64,000 bases of DNA from Rhodococcus coprophilus NBRC 100603. GTDB taxonomy: Bacteria; Actinomycetota; Actinomycetes; Mycobacteriales; Mycobacteriaceae. The notes beneath the pieces were generated by a model. That model had not been told where the DNA came from. It saw nothing but the letters and a program-made list of their open reading frames with translations, and did not search any database. Of this stretch, positions 53,011-64,000 are shown piece by piece (the stretch's first letter is position 1; every line of letters begins with the position of its first letter). The position numbers were made by a program, and so were the translations under genes. The stretch lies in the NCBI RefSeq assembly GCF_001895045.1, contig NZ_BDAM01000006.1, positions 62,001 to 126,000 of the forward strand, written 5' to 3'.

Positions 53011-54405
53011 ATGACCGAATCGCTGGACCACGTGCAAGCAGCGTTGACGGGGGCGCTGGTCGAAGACCCGTCCACCGGACGCCACCAGATCCGTCGCGAT
53101 GTGTTCACCGACGAGGAGATCTTCGAACTCGAGATGAAGCACATCTTCGAAGGGAACTGGGTCTATCTCGCGCACGAGAGTCAGGTTCCGAACGTCGGGG
53201 ACTATTTCACCACGTACATCGGCCGCCAGCCCGTGGTCATCAGCCGCGACAAGGAAGGCGAACTGCACTGCCTCATCAACGCGTGCAGCCACCGCGGCGC
53301 GATGCTGTGCCGCCGCAAGACCGACAATCGCACGACCTTCACGTGTCCCTTCCACGGGTGGACGTTCCGGAACAACGGAAAGCTGTTGAAGGTCAAAGAT
53401 CCTCGCGACGCCGGCTACCCCGAGCAGTTCAACACCGACGGCAGCCACGACCTGCGCACCGTCGCGCGTTTCGAAAACTACCGGGGATTCCTCTTCGGGA
53501 GCCTCAACCCGGACGTGCCCTCCCTCGAGGATCACCTCGGCGACACCACGAAGATCATCGACATGATCGTCGATCAGTCTCCCGAAGGCCTCGAGGTTCT
53601 GCGCGGATCATCCACCTACACGTACGACGGAAACTGGAAGTTGCAGGCAGAGAACGGAGCCGACGGCTACCACGTCTCGGCGACGCACTGGAACTACGCC
53701 GCGACCACAGCTCGGCGTACAGCCGGTGAATCGACCAACGAGACCAAGGCGATGGATGCCGGCACGTGGGGCAAGCAGGGCGGCGGTTACTACTCGTTCG
53801 ACCACGGCCACCTGCTGCTGTGGATGTGGTGGGGCAACCCGGAAGACCGTCCGCTGTATCCGCGCAGAGACGCCCTCGCCGCCGAATTCGGCGAAAAGAA
53901 AGCCGAATTCATGGTGGGCGCATCGCGCAACCTCTGCCTCTACCCCAATGTGTATCTGATGGACCAGTTCTCGTCGCAGATCCGGCACTTCCGCCCGATC
54001 TCCGTCGACAAGACCGAGGTGACCATCTATTGCATCGCGCCCAAGGGCGAAGGCCCCGAAGCACGCACCAACCGCATCCGTCAGTACGAGGATTTCTTCA
54101 ACGCCACAGGGATGGCGACCCCGGACGACCTCGAAGAGTTCCGCTCCTGCCAGAAGACCTACCTGGCAACGGCGGCACCGTGGAACGACATGAGTCGCGG
54201 TGCCACCCATGTGCAGACCGGGCCGGACGAGGTCGCCACCGACCTCGGTATGACGAAGGTCCTCTCCAGTGGCGTGAAGACCGAAGACGAGGGTCTGTAT
54301 CCGATCCAGCACGGTTACTGGCTCGAATCGATGCGCAGAGCAGTGGAATCCGAACGCGCCGGAGTCGAACCTGCCGCCGCCGGCACCTCGACCGCGACGC
54401 TCTGA
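53011..54405 (+). CDS. benA: benzoate 1,2-dioxygenase large subunit
   Basis: A 464-residue Rieske oxygenase alpha subunit. The 2Fe-2S ligands are in [11 protein letters not shown] and CPFHGW near residues 90-115. The mononuclear iron ligands include the two His of [12 protein letters not shown] near residue 220. GGAGGAACC precedes the ATG at 53011. With BenB and BenC it converts benzoate to the cis-diol. It heads benABCD. The CRP-like site and CCTAGG repeats lie upstream. Confidence 0.97.
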   Translation: MTESLDHVQAALTGALVEDPSTGRHQIRRDVFTDEEIFELEMKHIFEGNWVYLAHESQVPNVGDYFTTYIGRQPVVISRDKEGELHCLINACSHRGAMLCRRKTDNRTTFTCPFHGWTFRNNGKLLKVKDPRDAGYPEQFNTDGSHDLRTVARFENYRGFLFGSLNPDVPSLEDHLGDTTKIIDMIVDQSPEGLEVLRGSSTYTYDGNWKLQAENGADGYHVSATHWNYAATTARRTAGESTNETKAMDAGTWGKQGGGYYSFDHGHLLLWMWWGNPEDRPLYPRRDALAAEFGEKKAEFMVGASRNLCLYPNVYLMDQFSSQIRHFRPISVDKTEVTIYCIAPKGEGPEARTNRIRQYEDFFNATGMATPDDLEEFRSCQKTYLATAAPWNDMSRGATHVQTGPDEVATDLGMTKVLSSGVKTEDEGLYPIQHGYWLESMRRAVESERAGVEPAAAGTSTATL

Positions 54406-54418
54406 GAGGACCGAAACC

Positions 54419-54922
54419 ATGACTGTCGTGAACGAAGTGACGCAGACCGACGTCGAGCGGTTCCTCTACCGGGAGGCACGCCTGCTCGACGACCGTGAAT
54501 TCGAGCGGTGGCTCGAGTGCTACCACCCGGACGCCGAGTACTGGATGCCCGCCTGGGACGACGCCGGCAAGATCACGGAAGATCCGCAAACCGAGATCTC
54601 GCTGATCTACTACTCGAACCGCGGTGGCCTCGAAGACCGTGTCTTCCGCATCCGCACCGACCGCTCCTCGGCCACCTCCCTGCCCGAACCCCGCACCGGA
54701 CACAACATCACGAATGTGGAAGTCCTCGAGCGGCGCGGCACAGAGATCGACGTCCGGCACAACTGGTTCTCGCTGTACTTCCGGTACAACACCACGGACA
54801 CGTACTTCGGTACGACCTTCCTGACGCTCGACGTATCCGGCACCGACCCGGTGATCAGGAAGAAGAAGATCATCCTGAAGAACGACTACATCCACCACAT
54901 CGTCGACATCTATCTCGTCTAG
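54419..54922 (+). CDS. benB: benzoate 1,2-dioxygenase small subunit
   Basis: A 167-residue beta subunit with the nuclear-transport-factor-2-like fold: VERFLYREARLLDDREFERW, LECYHPDAEYWMPAWDD and TRPRTG-type segment EPRTGHNITNVEV. The C-terminus is a conserved strand-rich region (KKIILKNDYIHHIVDIYLV). It is structural, supporting the alpha subunit in the hexamer. It lies 13 bases after benA. Confidence 0.96.
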   Translation: MTVVNEVTQTDVERFLYREARLLDDREFERWLECYHPDAEYWMPAWDDAGKITEDPQTEISLIYYSNRGGLEDRVFRIRTDRSSATSLPEPRTGHNITNVEVLERRGTEIDVRHNWFSLYFRYNTTDTYFGTTFLTLDVSGTDPVIRKKKIILKNDYIHHIVDIYLV

Positions 54923-54954
54923 ATGTACCCCGAACACGAAAGGAGGCAGATGTC

Positions 54955-56571
54955 ATGACATTTCAGGTGGCATTGAGCTTCGAGGACGGGGTCACCCGCT
55001 TCATCAAGGTCGCTCCGAACGAGACGGTCGCCGACGCTTCGTACAAGGCACGCATCAACATTCCCCTCGACTGCCGCGACGGCGCGTGCGGCACATGCAA
55101 GGCGTTCTGCGAATCCGGAAGTTACGACGGCGGCGACTACATCGAAGACGCCCTCACCGACGAGGAAGCCGAGGAAGGCTACTGCCTCCCGTGCCAGATG
55201 ATGCCCGAATCCGACCTCGTGGTGCAGATCGCCGGCACGTCCGAAGTCGCGAAGACCGCCGCCGCGTCGTACACCGCAACCGTCACCGGGCTACGTCGCT
55301 ACTCCGAAACGGTCGTCGGACTCGACGTCGACGTCGACAACCGCGACGACCTGGTGTTCCTACCCGGGCAGTACGTGAACATCGCGGTTCCCGGCAGCGA
55401 CGACGGTACGGGCAAACCCGCGACCCGCTCGTACTCGTTCAGCGCGGGACCGTACGAGAACTCCCTGTCGTTCCTTGTGAAGATCACCGACGGGGGCCTG
55501 ATGTCCGGATATCTGCGCGACCGCGCCCAGGTGGGCGACATGCTCGACTTCACCGGCCCGTTCGGCAGTTTCTTCCTCCGCGAACGCAAGCGTCCGGCGC
55601 TGTTGCTGGCCGGCGGTACGGGACTCGCGCCGTTGCTGTCGATCCTGTCGAAGATCCGGACCGAGGACCCGGGCCATCCGGTGCACCTGGTCTACGGAGT
55701 GTCCTCCGACCGCGATCTGGTCGAACTCGACACGCTCGAAGAACACATGCGGTCGCTGCCGGGCTTCACCTTCGACTACTGCGTCTCCGACCCGAACTCG
55801 ACTGCGCCCCACAAGGGCTATGTGACGAGCCTGGTCGAGCCGGAACATCTCAACGGCGGGGATGTCGACATCTACCTCTGCGGCCCCCCACCCATGGTGG
55901 AATCGGTGCGAACACACCTGTCGGACAACGGGATCTCACCGACGAACTTCTACTTCGAGAAGTTCAACGCGTCCGCGACCCCGGCCGGGGCGCCCGCAGC
56001 CGGACCGACGGACGCCGAGAGGGCCGCGGCGGAAAAGGCCGCTTCCGAAACCGGGCGTCCCGTCGTGCTCGACAACCCTGCCCCCGGCAACTACGAGATC
56101 GGTGAGGAACACCCGCCCGTCGCCGAATCGGACGAGCAGTTCGATGCCCGGATGGCGCTCGAACTCGGCGTCGTGGAACTGACCATCGGTCGGCTGACCC
56201 CCGAACAACTGGTGGAGTTCCGGATCCTCGCGGAAGCCTCCGGTGCCTCCATCGAAGGCGACCGCTTCACCGACGCGTCCGCTTTCACCGACACCAACGC
56301 CGCCTTCCACGAGTTCCTGTTCCGGTGCTGTACCAACCCGGTACTGCTCGAGGCCTACAACCAGCTCGAAGTGACACAGTTGATGAAACAGGTTCTGCGG
56401 GATTCCTATTGGGTCGAGTCCCACATCGTCGACGAGCATCTCGAGATCGTCGACGCGTTCGAGCGAGGAGACAAGAGCGCGGCCCGCGATCTCGTCGTCG
56501 CCCATTCCCGGCACGCCAAGGAAACGATGCGGCGGGCTATCGCCGACGGCGTCGCAGCAGGTGCGAAATGA
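54955..56571 (+). CDS. benC: benzoate 1,2-dioxygenase reductase fused to a C-terminal FCD-like domain
   Basis: A 538-residue protein, about 200 longer than a classical BenC. Residues 1-340 are the reductase: ferredoxin cysteines CRDGACGTCKAFC, FAD motif TRSYSFSAGPYE, NADH motif LLAGGTGLAPLLSIL and CGPPPMVES. A Pro/Ala-rich linker follows (about 341-395). Residues of about 395-535 form a helical domain with ALELGVVELTIGRLTPEQL, FHEFLFRCCTNPVLLEAYN and DEHLEIVDAFERGD, the pattern of FCD ligand-binding domains of GntR regulators, without any DNA-binding domain. AGGAGG precedes the ATG. Confidence 0.93.
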   Translation: MTFQVALSFEDGVTRFIKVAPNETVADASYKARINIPLDCRDGACGTCKAFCESGSYDGGDYIEDALTDEEAEEGYCLPCQMMPESDLVVQIAGTSEVAKTAAASYTATVTGLRRYSETVVGLDVDVDNRDDLVFLPGQYVNIAVPGSDDGTGKPATRSYSFSAGPYENSLSFLVKITDGGLMSGYLRDRAQVGDMLDFTGPFGSFFLRERKRPALLLAGGTGLAPLLSILSKIRTEDPGHPVHLVYGVSSDRDLVELDTLEEHMRSLPGFTFDYCVSDPNSTAPHKGYVTSLVEPEHLNGGDVDIYLCGPPPMVESVRTHLSDNGISPTNFYFEKFNASATPAGAPAAGPTDAERAAAEKAASETGRPVVLDNPAPGNYEIGEEHPPVAESDEQFDARMALELGVVELTIGRLTPEQLVEFRILAEASGASIEGDRFTDASAFTDTNAAFHEFLFRCCTNPVLLEAYNQLEVTQLMKQVLRDSYWVESHIVDEHLEIVDAFERGDKSAARDLVVAHSRHAKETMRRAIADGVAAGAK

Positions 56572-57368
56572 CGAACACATCCCGGGTTTTCCCGGGCCGG
56601 TTCGACGGTCGTTGCCTGACGATCACCGGCGCGGCACAAGGAATCGGACTCGCCGTGGCTACACGCATCGCCCGGGAGGGTGGCGAGGTGATGCTCGTCG
56701 ACCGTGCCGACCTCGTTCACGAGGTCGCCGGCCGACTGCGGGATTCCGGCAGTAAAACGCGGTCGGTGACTGCCGACCTGGAAACCTTCGAGGGTGCGGA
56801 GCACGCGGTGACGGCCTCGGTGCAGGCGATGGGCCGGCTCGACGTTCTGATCAACGTCGTCGGGGGCACGATCTGGGCCAAACCGTACGAGCACTACACG
56901 CCGGCCGAGATCGAGCAGGAGATCCGCCGTTCACTGTTCCCGACCTTGTGGATGTGCCGGGCCGCCGCCCCGCACCTGATCGACCGGCGCGCGGGGACCA
57001 TCGTCAACGTGTCGTCGGTAGCGACTCGAGGTGTCAACCGCGTGCCGTACGCCGCGGCGAAGGGCGGGGTCAACGCCGTCACGGCGTCACTCGCGCTCGA
57101 ACTGGCCGGATACGGAATCCGGGTGGTTGCGACCGCTCCCGGCGGCACCACGGCCCCCGAACGCCGTATTGCCCGCGGCCCGTCGCCTGCCGGCGAACGG
57201 GAGACCCAGTGGTACCAGCAGATCGTCGACCAGACCATCGACTCCTCCCTGTTGAAGAGGTACGGGACGCTGGACGAACAAGCCGCGGCCATCGCCTTCC
57301 TGGCTTCCGACGAGGCCTCCTACATCACCGGCACGGTGCTGCCCGTCGCCGGTGGCGATCTCGGATAG
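56568..57368 (+). CDS. benD: 1,6-dihydroxycyclohexa-2,4-diene-1-carboxylate dehydrogenase
   Basis: SDR of 266 residues that oxidises and decarboxylates the benzoate cis-diol to catechol. TGAAQGIG is near residue 20, LINVVGGTIWAKPYEHYTP is typical of BenD, and the catalytic YAAAKGGVNAV follows VNVSSVATRG. The ATG overlaps the benC stop (ATGA). Its product is the substrate of CatA. Confidence 0.95.
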   Translation: MTNTSRVFPGRFDGRCLTITGAAQGIGLAVATRIAREGGEVMLVDRADLVHEVAGRLRDSGSKTRSVTADLETFEGAEHAVTASVQAMGRLDVLINVVGGTIWAKPYEHYTPAEIEQEIRRSLFPTLWMCRAAAPHLIDRRAGTIVNVSSVATRGVNRVPYAAAKGGVNAVTASLALELAGYGIRVVATAPGGTTAPERRIARGPSPAGERETQWYQQIVDQTIDSSLLKRYGTLDEQAAAIAFLASDEASYITGTVLPVAGGDLG

Positions 57369-57458
57369 CCCGCGGCGAGCCAAGGCGTCACCGGAGCATT
57401 CCGCCGGGATGAAACGAGTCCGGACACCGGCCCACCGCCGCCCCGCTACCGTGGAGCT

Positions 57459-60155
57459 GTGAGCGACACCACACAGACGATCGGGCGGGAACCTGAACTG
57501 GCACAGCTCGAACAGTTGCTTGCCGATGCGCGGGCGGGGACTCCCGCACTGGTGCTCGTCGAGGGGCCTGCCGGGATCGGAAAATCCACGCTCGTCGAGC
57601 ATTTCATCGGTGCCCACAAAGACATCGCGGTGCACACGGCTTCCGGTGCGGCGTGGGAATCCGGTCACCGGTGGGGGGTACTCGAACAGCTGACCGATGT
57701 CCCCGCGCACGACGCGGTCGGCGTCGCGCACGCCTATCTAGATCAGATCGACGGGCCGACCGTCATCGTGGTCGACGATGCGCAATGGTCGGATCCCGAA
57801 TCGCTGCAAGCGCTCTCGTCGACGATCAGGCGTGCGGGCGAGCGCCCGTTGCTCATGCTGTGGGTCATCCGCGATGTCCTGCCCGACGACGTTCTCGATG
57901 CCACCGCACAGGTGCTCACCACCGCCGGTCACACCCGCACGGTTCGCCTCGGGCCGCTGACCGCCGCAGATCTGGCGCGCCTCGCCTTGCACCGCACCGG
58001 CGTCGAACTGTCGGCGTGGACTCTGCAGCAGTTGCACGACCACACCCGCGGCAACCCGTCCTGGGTGTTGCAGTTGCTCGACGAAACCCCGCGCGAGCAG
58101 TGGCACCGGTGGCAGGCCCGGCTTCCCGCACCACGCCGGCAGACCGGCGCCGTCCGTCGCGCGCTGACCTCGTGCGGACCGGACACCCGTGCTCTCGTCG
58201 AATCGGCGGCCGTCCTGGACAGCACCGATTCGCTCGCGCTCGTCTCAGCACTCGCCGAGCTCGACGACCCCACCGGCGCGCTCGACGAATCACACACCCT
58301 CGGGTTGCTCTCGATGCGGGAGCAACGGGGGGTGGTGTCGCTGACCTTCCCGGATCCGCTTACCCGCGCAGCCGTCGCCGACGAGATCGGACCCGCACGA
58401 TGGCATGCGCTCCACGCCCGCGCCGCGACGCTCGTCGACGACGAGGGCGAAGCCCTGTTCCACCTCGTGTCCGCGACACCGACAGCGGACGAGGAACTGG
58501 CACACCGTCTCGACGATTACGCCCAGCGACGTGCCGCCGAGGGCGCCTGGTCCCAGGCCGCCGACGCCTTTATTACGGCAAGCCGGATCACTCCGGAGAG
58601 AACGCTGCGCCTGCAGCGGATGGTTCGCGGCGTCGACGCGTTGACCGGCGCCGCCGACCTGCCTCAGGCGCAGGCGTTCGTGCCCGAGATCGAAAGCATG
58701 CCCAGTGGGCCCATGCGCAACGCCGTCCTCGGTTACCTCGCCGTGCAGCGTGGTCGCGCGGCAGAGGCTCACCAGCTGCTGAACGAGGCATGGTCACTGG
58801 TCGACGCGGTCGCCGAGCCGGAACTGGCCGCCATGATCTGCCAACGCCTGGTGCTGCATTCGCTCGCCCGGTTGCAGGGCGACGAAGTCGTTGCGTGGGC
58901 CGACCGCGCCTCGAACCTGCTCCCGGCCGACGAGCCGCCCGTGGTCGAGTCGCAGGCGATCCGCGGCCTCGGCATGGCGATGACCGGACGGAGCGACGAC
59001 GCACGCTCGTCGTACACGTCTCTGTCCGAGAGCATCCGGCTCGGCCCGCAGAGTCAGCGCATCCGCATGGCCCAGGGATGGCTTGCGCTGGCGCTCGACC
59101 GTCCGGACTGGGCGCGCAGTGAACTGGAAGCAGCAGAGCCGACCACCCTGCGCGGCGGATCGCTGCGGATCTCCCTGTGGGCACAGGCGTGGCTCGCCCG
59201 CACGCAATTCACCCTCGGAGCGTGGTCGGACGCCATCCGCACCGTCGACCGCGCGGCGGTGCAACTCGACGCGACCGGGCTCGACCTCCTCCGTCCGCTC
59301 GTGCACTGGACCGGCGCCCAGGTCCACGCACTCCGCGGAAACTGGACCGAAGCGCACGCGCACCTTCGCATGGGCCGGGCCGGGCCGATCGACTACGCCC
59401 TGATGCTCGTCCCGTCATGTTTGGCGGCGGCCCAATTCGCTGAGACAACCTCGTCGTACGCCGAAGTCCTGCGGAACCTCGAACCCCTTGTCGCGATGAA
59501 GCACAGAGACGCGATCGACGAACCCGGGATGTGGCCGTGGGCGGACCTGTACGGCAACGCTCTCGTGATGACCGGCCGTGTCGACGAGGCGGACACGTTC
59601 CTCCGTCCACACGAGGAACGCGCCGCAGATCGCGGGCACCTGTCGGCGCAGGCGCGCCTCGGTTATGTACGGGGCCGGATTCAGGGCTCCCGCGGGGACA
59701 TCGACGCCGCCGTCGAGTCGTTCGAGTCCGCGCTGGATCGGATTGCTACTCTGCCTCTTTCGTACGATCGCGCGCGAATCAACTTCGCTTACGGCCAGAC
59801 GTTGCGGCGGGCAGCGCGACGACGCGACGCCGACGCCGTGATCCGGACTGCCAGGGATATCTACGCGACGCTCGGCGCCACGTCGTATGTGGAGCGCTGC
59901 GATCGCGAACTCAAAGCCGGCGGACTCAAGACGGACTTGGAGCAGGTCGGTCACCATCGCACCGACCTGACCGCCCTCACTCCACAGGAGCGCGCTGTGG
60001 CGGCACTGGTTGCGGCGGGCCACACCAACAAGGAAGTCGCCGGCGAACTGTTCCTGTCCGTGAAGACCGTTCAGTACCACCTCACTCGCGTGTACTCGAA
60101 GTTCGGCATCCGGTCGCGCAGCGAACTCGCAGCGCGATTCCGGGGGGAAGAGTGA
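57459..60155 (+). CDS. benR: large LuxR-family ATPase regulator, probable ben activator
   Basis: An 898-residue LAL-type regulator. The N-terminal ATPase has Walker A VEGPAGIGKSTLV near residue 35 and Walker B TVIVVDDAQWSDPES near residue 105. The middle is a long array of helical TPR-like repeats. The C-terminal helix-turn-helix is LTPQERAVAALVAAG, NKEVAGELFLSVKTVQYHLT. A LuxR-type BenR of similar length follows benABCD in Corynebacterium glutamicum, and the position 90 bases after benD here is the same. Start is a GTG with GGAG close upstream. Confidence 0.85.
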   Translation: MSDTTQTIGREPELAQLEQLLADARAGTPALVLVEGPAGIGKSTLVEHFIGAHKDIAVHTASGAAWESGHRWGVLEQLTDVPAHDAVGVAHAYLDQIDGPTVIVVDDAQWSDPESLQALSSTIRRAGERPLLMLWVIRDVLPDDVLDATAQVLTTAGHTRTVRLGPLTAADLARLALHRTGVELSAWTLQQLHDHTRGNPSWVLQLLDETPREQWHRWQARLPAPRRQTGAVRRALTSCGPDTRALVESAAVLDSTDSLALVSALAELDDPTGALDESHTLGLLSMREQRGVVSLTFPDPLTRAAVADEIGPARWHALHARAATLVDDEGEALFHLVSATPTADEELAHRLDDYAQRRAAEGAWSQAADAFITASRITPERTLRLQRMVRGVDALTGAADLPQAQAFVPEIESMPSGPMRNAVLGYLAVQRGRAAEAHQLLNEAWSLVDAVAEPELAAMICQRLVLHSLARLQGDEVVAWADRASNLLPADEPPVVESQAIRGLGMAMTGRSDDARSSYTSLSESIRLGPQSQRIRMAQGWLALALDRPDWARSELEAAEPTTLRGGSLRISLWAQAWLARTQFTLGAWSDAIRTVDRAAVQLDATGLDLLRPLVHWTGAQVHALRGNWTEAHAHLRMGRAGPIDYALMLVPSCLAAAQFAETTSSYAEVLRNLEPLVAMKHRDAIDEPGMWPWADLYGNALVMTGRVDEADTFLRPHEERAADRGHLSAQARLGYVRGRIQGSRGDIDAAVESFESALDRIATLPLSYDRARINFAYGQTLRRAARRRDADAVIRTARDIYATLGATSYVERCDRELKAGGLKTDLEQVGHHRTDLTALTPQERAVAALVAAGHTNKEVAGELFLSVKTVQYHLTRVYSKFGIRSRSELAARFRGEE

Positions 60156-60185
60156 ATCCCCCTCCCACCCATAGTGCTTCGCGAA

Positions 60186-62609
<2,424 letters not shown>

Positions 62610-62862
62610 GGGTCTCCATCCGTCCGGCGACACCCCGGCGTCCTGGACCAGGGGCCTAACGTATGTATAGCAAAAGTGTGGCGCGCCCCGGGGGAACCCG
62701 CGCGACTGCTCGTTCTCGACGACATGGGTACCGCCCTGCCGCACGTAGCAGCAGACCAGGTCGCTGCCGCCGTTCTCACCCTATGACCGCCCGACGCAGC
62801 AATATTCGTGATACCGATGACTCGGGCTCAGTTCTCCAGGCAGTCCTCGTTCAGCGTATGAA

Positions 62863-64000
62863 TCACGGCTGGTCGAGACGGGTGACCACACCTCGGTCTC
62901 CATCCACGCGTACACGGTCGCCGGTCTCGAGCGATTGGGTGGCCACCAAGGTGTTCACGACGCAGGGCAAGCCGAATTCGCGGGCCACCACAGCGCCGTG
63001 GGACACCGAGCTGCCGATGTCGGTGACCAGCGCCGCGATGACGGTGAAGTACGGCGTCCACCCGACGTCGGTCACCGGCGTCACGAGGATCTCCCCCTGC
63101 TGCAGCTCGCGCGCATCGAACATCGATTTTGCTACCCGCACAACACCTTCCACAGTCCCGCGACTTGCGGGTCGGCCGATGATCTCATTGCCCGTGACAC
63201 CTGGCGCAGGCCGGGCGATCAGCGGGGTCGGTCGTCCGACAGACACATCGTCGAACTCGAGAGAGTTCTGGAACGCCAGCGCTTCCCGACGCTTCAGCGC
63301 ACTCTGCACGAGACCGGTGATGTCTTCCGAACCGACGACCCGTGTCAATTCGGCACGGTCGAAAAAGAACACCAGATCAGAGTCAGGCAGTCGCCCGGTC
63401 TCGGCCAGCACCTCACCGAGGTGGCGGTAGCCCAATTTGAGCGCATGCGCCATGAGCACCATCTTCGATTTCGTTTCCTCGCGCCCGCGCGCGCCGCCCT
63501 GTGCCAACCGGGCAAGAAATCTGATGGTGAAGGATCTGGGTGCTTCGACGTGGGTGCTTGCCGATTCACGACGAGTCGGATCGAGCGCCGAACGGACCAT
63601 CACCTGCATCATCGCGCCCAGCCCTTCAGGATCCTCGGCCCAGGAGGGGTCACGCATGCACAACTCGCGGTAACCGCGATGACCGTGACGGGTCAAGAAC
63701 TGTCTCAACGCTGCGCCGTCGGCGCTTCGTGTGGACTGCAGCTGGCTGACCGCGGCGTCCGGCTCTGCTGCCGCGAACTGCTCGGCGGCCCCGTCGGTGG
63801 CGGCTATGGCGCGTACCACCGAGTCGAGCTCCACGAGCATCATCGCGCTCTCGACATCGGAGGCTCCGGCCATGAGCCGGGTTGCCTCGGCACGACCCTC
63901 GTCCTCGGTTCGTCCGTTCTTCACCGCTCTTCTCATCAGGACACTTTCGAGAATGTTGGCCGCAACCGCCGCGCGCGACGACGACCGCACATGTGTCAGC
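62863..64000 (-). CDS. PEP-utilising enzyme C-terminus (rifampin phosphotransferase / PEP-synthase-like), cut by window edge
   Basis: About 379 residues are visible; the frame stays open to the right edge (no start within the window). The C-terminal swivelling domain carries the phospho-His motif DIGSSVSHGAVVAREFGLPC, followed by VRVDGDRGVVTRL. The middle helical region (FLTRHGHRGYRELCMRDPSW) matches rifampin phosphotransferases and related PEP-synthase-like proteins. The ATP-grasp and rifampin-binding parts lie outside, so the substrate is open. It precedes the UvrA-like gene in the same direction with 253 bases between. Confidence 0.82.
   Translation of the reverse strand, partial: LTHVRSSSRAAVAANILESVLMRRAVKNGRTEDEGRAEATRLMAGASDVESAMMLVELDSVVRAIAATDGAAEQFAAAEPDAAVSQLQSTRSADGAALRQFLTRHGHRGYRELCMRDPSWAEDPEGLGAMMQVMVRSALDPTRRESASTHVEAPRSFTIRFLARLAQGGARGREETKSKMVLMAHALKLGYRHLGEVLAETGRLPDSDLVFFFDRAELTRVVGSEDITGLVQSALKRREALAFQNSLEFDDVSVGRPTPLIARPAPGVTGNEIIGRPASRGTVEGVVRVAKSMFDARELQQGEILVTPVTDVGWTPYFTVIAALVTDIGSSVSHGAVVAREFGLPCVVNTLVATQSLETGDRVRVDGDRGVVTRLDQP

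Overview
The window is a chromosomal segment of a high-GC actinomycete, most likely Rhodococcus or a close relative such as Gordonia or Nocardia. The reasons are the dense GC-rich coding on both strands, frequent GTG starts, many 4-base ATGA/GTGA gene overlaps, an EspG-type ESX chaperone, an NDMA-dependent alcohol dehydrogenase, a KstD-like flavoprotein remnant, IclR-type regulators for pca and cat, and a LuxR-type ben regulator. No phage, transposon, integrase or CRISPR array was seen. One RNA gene is present, an initiator tRNA-Met.

Layout. 1-2258: alkylation-repair operon (MGMT, ECF-like sigma factor, second MGMT, AlkA cut by the left edge). 2367-3600: coiled-coil and exported unknowns. 3652-7337: TetR-controlled acyl-CoA dehydrogenase / APH-type kinase / SDR operon with a palindromic operator. 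7388-10523: NDMA-alcohol dehydrogenase, SRPBCC protein, small crotonase, TetR. 10545-14710: hppD with a divergent Lrp regulator, a methyltransferase, an SRPBCC protein, an SGNH hydrolase. 14996-19833: beta-oxidation-type set (two SDRs, thiolase, acyl-CoA dehydrogenase) with a divergent TetR. 19955-23147: PPE-like protein plus EspG, DUF309 and Lon-N-domain proteins. 23231-26114: lutABC lactate oxidation. 26215-26331: tRNA and terminator. 26384-28020: AI-2E-type permease and a KstD-like pseudogene carrying an octanucleotide repeat. 28109-32567: pcaIJ divergent from pcaD-pcaR-pcaF. 32607-34265: DoxX, an MDR reductase and a candidate small ORF. 34440-40679: six-gene operon (AcpS, carrier protein, acyl-CoA dehydrogenase, amino acid:carrier-protein ligase, DUF1839, GH2). 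40945-48420: NDH-2, LysR, ABC-F, lipase-like hydrolases, a phosphodiesterase. 48473-51766: catABC with a divergent IclR regulator. 51788-60155: LLM oxidoreductase, benABCD and a large LuxR regulator. 60186-64000: UvrA-like ATPase and the C-terminus of a PEP-utilising (rifampin phosphotransferase-like) enzyme.

How the genes work together. The window encodes a complete route from benzoate to TCA intermediates: benABC and benD give catechol, catA/catB/catC give 3-oxoadipate enol-lactone, pcaD opens it, pcaIJ adds CoA and pcaF cleaves to succinyl-CoA and acetyl-CoA. The cat and pca promoters share 15-bp IclR-like boxes. CRP/GlxR-like sites (9 of 10 consensus positions) lie in the ben, cat, lut and NDMA-alcohol-dehydrogenase promoters, suggesting a common carbon-status control.

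The best candidate for an undescribed system is the 34440-40679 operon. It combines a tRNA-synthetase-like amino acid:carrier-protein ligase with its own carrier protein, phosphopantetheinyl transferase, acyl-CoA-dehydrogenase-like flavoprotein, DUF1839 protein and GH2 enzyme. Its end product cannot be read from the sequence.
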